The notes under the pieces: generated by a model | Database searches by the model: none | Seen by the model: only the letters and a program-made list of their open reading frames with translations | Told to the model about the DNA's origin: nothing | In this document: positions 1 to 11,040 of the stretch, in pieces | Layout of the letters: each line of letters opens with the position of its first letter | How positions within the stretch are numbered: position 1 is the first letter of the stretch | Program-made: the position numbers and the translations under genes | From: Hirudinaria manillensis | Taxonomy: Eukaryota; Annelida; Clitellata; Hirudinida; Hirudinidae | NCBI GenBank assembly: GCA_034509925.1 | Contig: CM067526.1 | Coordinates: 6,904,501-6,968,500 of the forward strand | Direction: 5' to 3' | Length of the DNA: 64,000 nucleotides

Positions 1-1
1 T

Positions 2-720
2 CAATAGAGCTTTCAAAGACCTTTCAGAAAATCTATAACACAACTATAGCGGACCGGTACAATGCGCTCTGTAATCGTTTTAAAACTGTCTCCAGCTGCT
101 CACATCTTCTTTTTTCATCGTTTGAAGCGCTTTCTTCATGGCCTCTGATATGTGCCATATTTTGATTTCAATATTTCAATAGAACATTCAAAGACCTTTC
201 AAAAAATGTAAAACACAATGCTAGCGCCCCTGTGCAAGGCGCTCTATAACCTTATTATAAATGCACCATAAATTCTAAGATCTTTTCTTTTCATCGTTTG
301 GCGCTCTTCTCACTCGTCACACTGGTTTGTGCGAAAAATTTACTCTACTATTTCGATAGCATTTTCAAAGACCTTTCAAAAAATCTACAACACAACTATA
401 GCGGACCGGTACAAGGCGCTCTGTAATCTTTTTAAAACTGTCTCCAACTGCTCAAATCTTCTCTTTCCATCGATTTGCGCGCTTTCCTCACTTCCTATAA
501 TTTGTGCTAACATTCTATTTACACATTTCAATAGTTGCTTTAATGGGCTTTCAGCAAATCTACAAAAAAAATTACAGCACCTCTGTGTAAGATTGTCTAT
601 AACATTATTATACGAGCCTCTCAGAACTCTTCGCTTTCAATCTTTCGTCGCTCTGTTCTCTCGCTACTCGGCTTTGTGCGACAATTTGATTCTAATATTT
701 CAATAGAGTTTTCAAAGACC
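2..720. repeat. Satellite, ~175-base tandem units
   Basis: Four head-to-tail units start at about 2, 177, 354 and 529 (each beginning CAATAG or CGATAG), with a fifth partial unit from 701; spacing is 172-177 bases. Each unit carries the landmarks CAAAGACCTTTCA, a GCGCTCT block and a TTGTGC box. Units 1 and 3 resemble each other most (both hold CTATAGCGGACCGGTACAA), and units 2 and 4 differ, so the array may have a two-unit higher-order period. The ORF-like frame at 329-706 lies wholly inside the units and is not a gene. Confidence 0.85.
241..428 (+). repeat. Left arm of a near-perfect inverted repeat
   Basis: These 188 bases match the reverse complement of 2553-2740 with one mismatch that I can find. 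The arm spans the junction of satellite units 2 and 3. Identity between the two arms is far higher than between neighbouring satellite units. Confidence 0.92.
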
Positions 721-1389
721 TTTCAGACCTATATTATGGTATATATAAGGTATTGTATAGGCAATTCGCCTACATAAAGCTTTCACATATAAAAGCTTGC
801 CTAAATTCTACTGCCAAATGTCGAAAGGTCTAAAACTACCACCGATCTCCACACTTTATCTATCTAATTTGACTGAGAAAAAGAAATGCTTTGTTATAGA
901 GGACATATCTTTTGTTCGTTGTCATTAATTGGGTATCATTTATATGATTCGGATAAGTAAAGATTAATAGAAGAATTAAGAATTTTGCCATCAAAAATAC
1001 TAACATTAAAATAATTTTCATGCTTTGCTTGGTGAAATCCAGACTTAAGCAATTGCTTTGTTTTACTTAGCTGATAATTGACGTTTAAATGTTCAGATAT
1101 ATGAAACTTGCATAAAGCTAGCCGGGCGAAAATTACCATTGTTAAAAAGCCTAGATATTACGCAGCCGGGCAATAATCGAAGCAGCAACTCAAAATCTAA
1201 AACTCAACTATATTTAACAATTTACGTCTCATTCGATTCACAATAACCTAAACTTTAACAAAAATTAACTGTCACTCATATTAAACTTTAATCAATACCT
1301 CAAATACCACGAACATTAAGAGTTTACATCTTTAAACCCTTTGAAATGCATAAATAACGGAGTTATCAAACAAACTTTAAATTACAGCA

Positions 1390-1714
1390 ACAATAACTTT
1401 GAAATTCATTTATGTCATAGATTTTGGCCTAACTAAGCTTTTGATACATTTCCAGTAAATGTAGCAGGCATTAAGTAAGAGTTTTTGAAGAAAAATAATA
1501 TCGAGTTATTTGAATTTCAATGAAGGGACGCGATCCATTTTAAGTCTCAAATTAATATATTGAGACGGTTTTCTGGGCCCATTTTTAGATATGTTGTGTA
1601 TTAATCATATATCTCTCCAATACCAAACTTTCGGCTCCCAATTTGTTGTGGTTTTAAAGTAAATTGGAAATAACAAATCATCGCAACTTTTGAGAATCGA
1701 GTTCGGCGATCAAG
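1390..1714 (+). repeat. Diverged direct repeat, copy 1
   Basis: This pairs with about 2225-2550 in the same orientation. The best-conserved parts are GACGCGAT near 1527, GAGACGGTTTTCTG, TTTCGGCTCC and a 3' end around TTTTGAGAATCGAGTTCGGC. The 3' half is clearly homologous; the 5' half is more diverged. It does not look coding. Confidence 0.75.
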
Positions 1715-2224
1715 TCCATTGACTCGGATTTGCGCCCTATAGGCTCTTTTTCTCAATTACGAAAATTATAAAAAAATTAAATTCAAAATAATTTTGGCAA
1801 TAGGTTAATAATAAGAAATATGAATGACAAAGCCGAAGTTGGGACTTCTAAAGTGAATAGTTTTTCTTATAATCTCGTAAATATAAAATGGACGCGAAAC
1901 TCTAAAAATTCAAAAACCTAAAGTTTGATAAAATGTATGATAAACTATCTTCAAAAAGTTCATTTTGCTATCAATAGCAAACTTTTGTGGTAAAAATGAG
2001 CAATTTTGCATATGTTCTTTATAGACGACCCCTGACATGTTTTGAAAACAATTCGTCGGGAACCGGCCTGATAAATTTAAAATATGAAGTTTATTCAAAA
2101 CTAATATTATATAACTCAAAATAAAGATTTAATTGTCAGTAATGTTTTTCTAAAATTAATTTTACTTGAAATTTATTATTAACGAAATTAGGAAACATAA
2201 ACCTTTATTTTCATTCTCATAATT

Positions 2225-2550
2225 TTGAAATGTAGGTATATCATTCATCTTAGTACAAATAAGCTTTTGAAATACTTTTCAAAGTACTTAACAAACATTA
2301 AATGGGAGTTTTTGACCGAAAAGACTAAAATAATAGCGAGTTTTCTGAATTAAATTAAGCGACGCGATTCGTTTTAAGTATCGAATTAATGTATTAAGAC
2401 GGTTTTCTGACCCAATTTTCAGACATGTTGTGTCTTAATAATGTATCTCTTCATTACCAAATTTTCGGCTCCAAATATGCTGTGGTTTTAGAGTAAATTG
2501 GAAATAACAGATCATCGCAACTTTTGAGAATCGAGTTCGGCGATCATGTC
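2225..2550 (+). repeat. Diverged direct repeat, copy 2
   Basis: This is the second copy of the repeat at about 1390-1714. Its 3' end lies only two or three bases before the inverted satellite arm begins at 2553, so the two repeat types are joined here. Confidence 0.75.
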
Positions 2551-2552
2551 GA

Positions 2553-2740
2553 GATTACAGAGCGCCTTGTACCGGTCCGCTATAGTTGTGTTGTAGATTT
2601 TTTGAAAGGTCTTTGAAAATGCTATCGAAATAGTAGAGTCAATTTTTCGCACAAACCAGTGTGACGAGTGAGAAGAGCGCCAAACGATGAAAAGAAAAGA
2701 TCTTAGAATTTATGGTGCATTTATAATAAGGTTATAGAGC
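2553..2740 (-). repeat. Right arm of the inverted repeat (satellite, reversed)
   Basis: This is the reverse complement of 241-428 with a single mismatch (G against T in the AATTKACTC stretch). It is the first of a run of satellite units in inverted orientation. Confidence 0.92.
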
Positions 2741-3400
2741 TCCTTATACCGGAGCGCCAGCGTTATATTTTACATTTTCTGGAAGATATTTTAACGTGCT
2801 ATAAGAATGCATAAAAAGATTTTTGGCACAAATCATAGTTAGAAGAGGACAGCTTGCCTAACGATGGAATGACCTCATGTGGGTTGCTGGGAAACGTTTA
2901 TAATAAGGTCATAGAGCGTCTTAAACCGATGGCACATAATTGTATCGTATATTTTCTGAAAGGTCTTTCTGCGTTCTTTTAAAATGTATTGATGAATTTT
3001 TCGCACAAAGTCGGATTTGATTGCGCTGCCTCATTTTGTGACTTTGGTGACTTGCACGACATCAGCCTGCTCAAGCAAAAGATGCTTAACGATAATTTAA
3101 AAAATTTTTCTAACCAAATTATGTCATATTGTAGCGATATGAACTATTTCTGCTATATATCTTTTGTTAAAATTGGAAATATTTGTTAAATTTAGCGCAT
3201 TCGTTATCTTCGGTTCGCAATGTAAACAAATTTTAGGGAGCTTTCAGAATTAATTTTGAGGTACTCTGACCGATGGCGAAATGTCGAAACGTATTTTTTT
3301 AGAAAGATAATTCAATGCAGATTCTGAATTCGTTTGTCGATTTTTCGCACAAAGCTCCGTTTTCCTGGAAATCGGCTTTGAGCATCGGCCACTTGTACTA
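2741..3400 (-). repeat. Diverged satellite units in inverted orientation
   Basis: Landmarks recur at satellite spacing: a TAAGGTTATAGAGC block near 2728 and TAAGGTCATAGAGCG near 2903 are 175 bases apart, and TTTTTCGCACAAA boxes occur near 2998 and 3342. Similarity falls off toward 3400. The stretch 3400-3663 then holds the 5' flank of the next gene and nothing else that I recognise. Confidence 0.65.
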
Positions 3401-3663
3401 AATTTCCCGTTAAAGATAAATTTTTTTTATTATGTCCACATAATTTCCGTGAACATTATCTATCAGTTAAAAAAAGAATTTTGGTTCTAGCTCTTTCCGT
3501 TCCGGAGATATTGGCGTTCAAAAAGTTTGCCGAAAGTTTGCCAACTTCACCGTCGTTAGTCGATTTTGAATTGATTTTTGTTTGAACATATGAGATTTAT
3601 TATGAAATGTATATTGTGGTATAAATGATAATAAATGGTTTTCTTTATCTTTCAGTAATTAAA

Positions 3664-6600
3664 ATGCCAGCTTCCTTTGCCATGTTATTTCTCTCCATCA
3701 TTGGAACAGCTGAAGGTTTTAGTTATTAAAAATATTTATTCGTAATGTTCACAAGATATTTGAAATCAGTTGAAAATATAGGTGATAGTAAAATATAATG
3801 ATGCAACAAATATTCAATCATGACATTGTTACTTCCAATTTTTGTTTTTTATTGTGGTTCTTTTTGACATGCAATTAAGTGATCATTTTCAAATAAATGA
3901 TGACTGAAAAGTAATCATGCATCAACATTACTCAGGTGTACTTATGTTTTGTTTCAATGCAAGAGTTTAAATATTTGTTACAGCTAAATTCTGCTTTTTT
4001 TTCTAGGATTGGAAAAGGGATTTTTAGTCAGGCAAAATGAGACTGTTGTACTGCCATGCCATAATGGACTTGAAAATACAACACGAATCAGATGGGAATT
4101 CATTTCAACTCATGGTAACACAAATGAAACCATTTATGACAGTGAATCCAATAAAACATTGAAGGCTGGCTTTGAGGTCTCCTGTGAGCCACTTACATCA
4201 ACGTGCAATCTCAAATTGATCCGAGCAAGAGAGGAAGATTCTGGAAAATTTATTTGTTATGTTGGAGAAGGGAGCGATGCAAAGTTTGATACCAAATTGT
4301 TGAAACTTTTCACTACAAATGAGTTGGTAGTAAGAGGTAAAGACAAACATAATAAAAGTTGTTTGATAACAATAATTTTTTTTAATTGTTCAATAACATG
4401 GATATAACATTTAAAAATCCATTCAATTCATGGAATTTTAGATTTGTATAAATTATGTCAAATTATTTATTATTATTTTATGTCCATCATTAGGATCAAT
4501 GTACAAAACTATGGTGGTAAGGCAAGGAGATTTGGTTATTCTTCCATGTGAACACAACATAAAAAATTTAACACGATTAAGATGGAGCCATGTTTCACTT
4601 CAGGGTTTTATTAATTACAATCTCTACCAAATCTCTTCAACTAAAGCAACTAACAACAATTATGAAGGTCTTTGTAAAGCACATGAACTTTCTTGCAATC
4701 TAAAAATATTTCAAGCAAGAGAGGAAAGTGCAGGACGTTATATATGCGCAGTTGGAGAATCATTTGAGTTTAGAAAGAAATATGGCCTGTTTCAGATGAC
4801 AAGTTTCATTGAAATACAACTTGTTGTTGGAGGTAAATAAAATACATTACATTGTATTACATTATTCAAATGATGTGATGATTATTTTAAGATTTTTTAA
4901 AATCTAAAGATTGACTTCACCAGACATTAAAGAAGTTTAAATCAAGTTTAAATCTTAAATACATTTATTCTCAAATAAAATATGAAACTGTGCAAACATT
5001 GCAATCAACTAATTAAATACAACATTTTCAAATAGAATTGCTCTGTAATGATGATATGGATAAAGACCTCTCATTCATTGGAGAAAATGATTGCTATGGA
5101 ATGGAAGCAGATGTTTTAAATCTGAAATGTTCTTTCAATTACTTTGGCAACATAGGTTACAACTTTCTTCATCTCAGATGGATTGAAAAATTTAATTCAC
5201 TGGAAAAGAAATTAAACTCATCAATAATAAACCATGAGGTGCAAGGTGGAACAAAGAAGATTTCAATTCAAGCCAACTTATCTGTTGCTTATGAGATGCA
5301 AAACTTAACATTTCAATGTATTTTGGATGATACTTTGGTCAAACCATGTCAGTTGCAAGAAATCAAAACTCAGTGTAAGGTCTTATTATGTAATCACCAA
5401 TTTATTTAGTATTATTAATTAATTAATGATAATAAATTACAGCCTAATAATATTAGAACACTGATCTGTATGTTATGACTGGAAATACATTTCTATTTAT
5501 TATTCAACATTTCATTTTATTTCTTTTATTTTCGTTATTATTGTTACATAAATTACATAATTTTACTAATTAATATCTGGCCAAATGCTCAATCTGGTTG
5601 AAAAGAAGGCAATGAGAAAACAGATTTTTTTTTATATAAAAACAATCATCTGATCAAGTGAAATGTTGTGTCAAAATTTAAAAGCTATTGGTGAAGAACT
5701 TTCAGAAAAAGGTGATAAGACACAAGACTCACAGTTACATTTCTATTGATATAGATTACTATTGCTAATGAGTCTTACATTAACTTGATATAATCTAATC
5801 TGACAAGTGGGATCAATTTTAGGTGGGAAATGATGGGTTTAAAAGATGTCTATGAGTTAGATTTGAAAGCAACTTATTATGTTGTAACAGTCTAAATCTA
5901 GGTGATGCAATAACAAATTAAGTAATAATAATAATAATAATATAACAATGGAGTAAGTCTGCTAAAGTAGTGAGGTGGGTATGGTTGCCTGCCTGCTGTA
6001 AAAATCTACTCTAATTTGGCTCTGATGGAGCTTCACTTTGAAGTATCATTTGATTTATAATTTGTCATTAATTTTAGTTCTTCATTCCTTTTAAAGATGT
6101 AAAGAATAGTACAGAAAGATATCCATCTATATATTCCAATGAACTACACAACATAATATGTTCTGCCAACAAAAGTGAAAATGTCCATTGCTCCTATTAT
6201 TGGGTTCATGAAATTGGAGGTGCCTTGGTTGAAAGCCCTTATGCAGTCATACCTGTTGAAAATATGAATTCACCTGGCAATTACACCTGCATTGCTAAAT
6301 GTTACCTTGGAAAACAAAAAGAGTGCATCATCAAAGCAATGGAGTTTGAAGTTCTTGAATCACGTCACTCTGATGTTAAAGAAGGTTAATGATTTAAATA
6401 ACAGATAATTTTATATTTTGATATTTAAGGAATTTCTTAAATTTGTTTTGTTTTCTTTCAGGAGTGATAATAGCTTTATTTGTGATAATATTCATCCTTG
6501 CAATGCCTTATGTTGTGGTGCTATTTTTCTGCCTTAAAAAGAGGTTAGGGTTATGATTCAATGGGGATAAATAATTTATTGATAATTTATATTTAATTAC

Positions 6601-9448
6601 TGCATTTTAAATCCTCACAGATATTTGAAACGAAGAAGGAAATATGATAGAAGACATTCAAAAAAAAAAGGTTAATTTATCTATTTTATCAAATCAATGT
6701 CTTTACTGTCTTTAAAACTTATTTTTATTTTAACTTTTTTTTTGAAATATTTCTTGCCTTAAATTAAATTAAAAGAAATGTTATGTTTAAATGTATAATT
6801 TTAAGAAAATACCATTTTTGCTAGAATCCATTTAATTGAATCATTAATATTTTTTTATTTTCATTAATCAAGATGATGAAAACATCAGTTTGAAAGATCT
6901 CAGGTTGTAATTTTTAACTTTAAATTGATCACAATTAAGCTTACAAAATTATTATACAATAACACAATAAACTTGACAAAATTATGGATAAAATCTGAAC
7001 CAATTTATAACAGCAATAAAGACATTGAAGCAGAAAGTCAATATGCTTCTTCTCTTTTGCATTCTGCTGCCAACTCACTCATTAGAAGACGTTTTGCACC
7101 TTTACCAAAAAATGAGCAAGAAGGTAGTATAATCCTGTTGATGAAATGCAGAATATTTTAAGAAAACAAATTTAAATACTAACTTGATACATAATTATAT
7201 AATATATAAATAGCATTTCTATTTTGCTCCCAGCTTATGAGGCAGGTAATGACTGAGCTAAGGTACTCTTAGATAAGAAAACATAAATTTGGCATGTTTA
7301 CTCTGCTATAAATCTTATTTAATGTGATAATATTTCCAGAACCAAAGGGATTGATTGAAATGTCACCCTTTCCACTGGATGTCAATCAAATTTTTGTGGA
7401 GGACCGCTTTGAAAATGTCATGGTTAAGATTTATAAATCGTAAGTCAGATCTCATTGAGTGTCATTGTATCGTAAGATATTCTTATAATTTATTCTTTAA
7501 TAATATTATAACATTTTTATTATAAAATTTATAGAAAATGCCTTGGTCAAATTAAAAATATTATATATTTTATTTATTTTTCTAAGCAAAATGAAGGGTT
7601 ATCTGATGATGACTTACACAATTTTGTATAGCTTATGTCAACAGAGAACAGAAAATACTTAAAAAGTTAAAAATTAAGTTTTCACAACATTTTAGATTTT
7701 ATTTTATCAATCAACTTCAATCAACTTTTTTACATCTTAGAAAGAATCCTATTCATGACAGTGTGTTGATGATCGATCCTGTCCTATGGGATACCAGTTG
7801 TGAAAAGTTTTCTTCTTTAGAGATTATAACACGTGATGTACTTCGTTGCCACCTAAGCCCAGAGAAAGTGATTATTACTTAGTTTATTATATATTAATCC
7901 ACTGCAACCATAACTACTGGTAACATCAACGGTTTTTGTCAGTCAACCAATGGCACTGTTAGACAGTAGCCAGAGTAATGGCAACTGAATAAAAATTTCC
8001 TTCACCAATTATTTATAAAGAACTCAAAAGATAAATAGAAATGCAAATTTATCTATTCTTTATAAACCTGCAAATAGATTGCATATTTAAATTTAATGGA
8101 GAACCTCATTCTACTTTCATGTTTAATTACTTATACATGTTATTTATACCTATATTGTACACACATGTTTTATAAATATCAAACCAAGAGATTTTGGAAT
8201 CAGTAATACCTCCTCTATATAGGTTTTGGTAGTTGGAACATGTGAAGGAAGAATTGTGAAAGCATTGTTAAATCACAAAGGTGTTGAATCCATAAGTGTG
8301 TGTGAAGCTAATCATGATCATAGAAAGGTCACATTTTTTCTGAAGCAATAGTTTCCTAAAATCATTTTAATTGAAATCATCCAATGCAATTTAAAATTTT
8401 GTTTTGCCTAAATTATTAATTAATCAAATTAATTTAAGTAATTGGCAACGCTTCACATATTTTCCCATTGAACTATAGGAATTAAACAGGCTGTATCATG
8501 ATTATTTTCCTAAAATGGCTAGCTATTTGGATGATCCAAAAGTCCACAAGATAGATGAAGGAATTACATTTTTAAGTGATCAGAAAAATGAATTTGATGT
8601 CATCATCACTCATTCGACATCGTCACGCAAGAGTTGGTGAAATGACATTTACATTACATTGATAAGCTGGCTATTGATAGCTTAAAATTAGGTGTTATTG
8701 GAAATTCAAAATTATTATAATAATGCATTATTGATAATAACACTAAATTAAAATGTGAAGTGCAGTTAATGAATGAAATTAATTACAGGGCCAATTGATT
8801 ATCTATTCAGCTATAAATATTTAGAATCTGTTAGAACAGCACTTGCAAGAGGAGGGATTTATTTATTAATAGGTTGGTTGCATAATATTATATCTATGAG
8901 TTAAATTTCAGCTTCAGTAATCAGAATTATTTTAAGTATACACAATTTTTGTAAATATGAAATAAATATCGGCAAAATTTCTAATTATAATATCTCATAA
9001 ACATATTTAGATTTATTTGATTGTAAGTGATAGAGTCCTGCCTCACAATGGAAATTGCAGTATCACTTTATACTTATACAAGTAGATGTTTAGTAATGTG
9101 ATTAGTAATACATTAGTGTAATTAGTAGATTTAGTAATATGAATATATCAAATATGAAAACATCATTAAACCCAAATCACAGATAACAGACATTATTATA
9201 ACATTACTTTTGTTACAGTATCAGGAGAAGATTTGGAACCAAATACCTCCAGGGATTTTGTTAAATATGAGATTAAATCCCTTTGCAGCCAGTTTTTCCC
9301 TGGGGTGAATTATTTTCAACTACAATATTTTCGATTAAATACACATCCCAGTTGTCTGACGAGATGCCTCTTATGCGGCCTTAATCCAGTTAGTTTATGC
9401 ACGAGCTACATTTTGATAAAATACCTAACAAATTTTTTACTGAATTAA
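3664..9448 (+). CDS. Ig-domain transmembrane protein fused to a spermidine-synthase-like domain
   Basis: This is a fifteen-exon model of 806 aa: 3664-3715, 4007-4336, 4494-4832, 5036-5374, 6097-6384, 6462-6543, 6621-6670, 6873-6903, 7014-7123, 7340-7439, 7741-7867, 8223-8327, 8479-8632, 8789-8872, 9219-9448. All splice phases agree and the frame closes at the stop. Exon 1 encodes a signal peptide. Exons 2-5 each encode one Ig domain (about residues 18-449), joined by phase-1 introns; domains 1 and 2 show the V-set Cys, RW and DSGKFIC / SAGRYIC pattern. One membrane helix follows (about 452-474), then a basic stretch (KRRRKYDRRHSKKK). Residues about 553-735 align with spermidine synthase, from the N-terminal beta strands through VLVVGTCEG and YFPKMASYLDDP to ARGGIYLLI. 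The family's GGGDG glycine motif is GTCEG here, and the catalytic Asp after the DVII strand is replaced (DVIITHSTS), so enzyme activity is unlikely. The exon 13 donor (GTTGGT) and the exon 9 acceptor are weak. I know of no named homologue with this layout. Confidence 0.8.
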
Positions 9449-11040
9449 AATACATTAATTGGTTAGACAAATTGTTACTGCAATAAATTACTTCCTCTTT
9501 TGTGAAGACCGATTAAACAAATTAATTTATTTCATCAACAACAACTTGACTTCTGTGGGCGTTTTTAAAGAAATTTCAATAATTGTTGCAGGGAGAAATC
9601 TTTGAAGTTCTTTATAAAGATGTGTTTCAAGGATGACCTACTACTGCAACAATAATAGTCTATATAAACAAAATCTACATAAATAAAAATACAAATGTGT
9701 GTTTGTTTCATTCAAATGAATGTTCTCTGAAAGTTCTTAACCAATTGCTTTGAATTTATCTTCGGTTTGTTTCCTCTAGAAACTGAAAACTGTAAAAATA
9801 AACATATTAGAAAATGTGTCCTAAATTTCATTCTTTTCATACAATAATGATATTGAGCCATGGCAACGCATGGCTGGGCACAGCTAGCATTTAATATTTG
9901 AGATTTATTATTTTCCAAATGTATGTATAAATTGACAAAAATCTAAAATTAATCAAGAATTAAATTTTTATATAATAATAAACTTTGGTGGCATATTACT
10001 CTTTTTAGCAATTATTATTGTACAGTATTAAAATGCACATGTAATGTCACACAAGTCAACAGAAGATAGCAAGAGGAGGGATTTGTTTATTAATAGGCTA
10101 ACACTAACAATACTAATATGCACATGTAATATCACACAAGTCGGCAGAAGATAAAACACAATTCAATTCCACAAGTTCTCAACTTATGCAAGTTATGCAA
10201 CAATTGCCTATTAAAAGTAAATAAATTAAAATTTAAAAATAAGTTGTACATTGAGCAGATGAAACTTGGTTCAAGGTGACAAAACTTGTTACTGTTACAC
10301 TTTGGAATCATTGTACATTTAATCTAACCTTTATTACATTTGGATAACATTTTCAGTATTTTTATTGAAAAATCTGGCTTAATCAATGGGGACAATTTTT
10401 GAAGCCTAGTGATAGAGGCAGATCTCAATCCCTGGATCTTATTTAATATTTCTCTCTTGTGAACCTGGTAAAAATTCTATGCCTGTCTATTATGCCACTG
10501 CCTATTACCAGTCTAAGTTCTGGCAAAACCACATAAAATGAGATGCTTAACTGCCCCATCGAGATGATTGACCAGAGTGCAACCAGTTTTAAAAAATCTC
10601 GTGTTTTTATTTTAACCTTACCTGGAAGATGTTATGCATCATCAAGAGGTTGTAGACTCATGGTAATCCAAAGAGGATGTTCAGCCCTACATCAAGGAGT
10701 CCTACTTTCTGACATCAGCTAATTTTTAGCCTCATAAACTTATCTTTTTTATTAGCAATGTCAAATGGATAACATTTGTTACTTGGAGGATGCAAACAAC
10801 CATCATCATGATCCATGTTCAAAATTTACGTTGTATCCCACTGGAAAACTACAGCCCAGTTGATCCCTTGGCAACAAATTAAGCAACTAGAAAATTGATA
10901 GCAGATTCTTTGCAGAATTGATGAAATAAAAAGTCAATGAGTGCAAATAAAACTTTAAACATTATCTTACAGTTTCTTTGGCAAATTTTGATACATAATT
11001 ATTTTATTTGATAAGAAAGAGTCAAAACGTAGAAAAAACA
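9449..11040. other. Intergenic stretch between two convergent genes
   Basis: This holds the 3' flanks of the Ig/spermidine-synthase gene and of USP48. AT-rich sequence dominates. A short duplicated segment lies at 10033-10153 (listed separately). Around 10380-10700 a few short frames faintly recall the C-terminal part of a Tc1/mariner transposase (for example ADLNP near 10411), but the signal is too weak to call an element. Confidence 0.5.
10033..10153 (+). repeat. 36-base direct repeat enclosing a copy of an exon end
   Basis: The segments 10033-10068 and 10118-10153 are near-identical direct repeats (period 85). Between them, 10069-10096 repeats 28 bases of the upstream gene's exon 14 (8845-8872) with one mismatch, and the resemblance stops at the exon's 3' edge. 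Confidence 0.75.

Noticed and set aside
329-706. 125-codon plus-strand frame as a gene
   Set aside because: It lies entirely in tandem satellite units; the frame is a by-product of repeat composition.
1-720. Tandem array read as a CRISPR array
   Set aside because: Whole units are repeated with no short repeat/unique spacer pattern, and the genome is eukaryotic.
7124-7340. Splitting the Ig receptor and the spermidine-synthase-like part into two genes
   Set aside because: The gap is a phase-matched intron of 216 bases, the combined frame closes exactly, and a separate gene would begin inside an exon with no room for a promoter. Only transcript data could overturn this.
10256-10760. Tc1/mariner transposase remnant
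   Set aside because: A few fragments (ADETWF, ADLNP, LEDVMHH) recall the family but are in different frames and no terminal repeats were found. The similarity could be chance.
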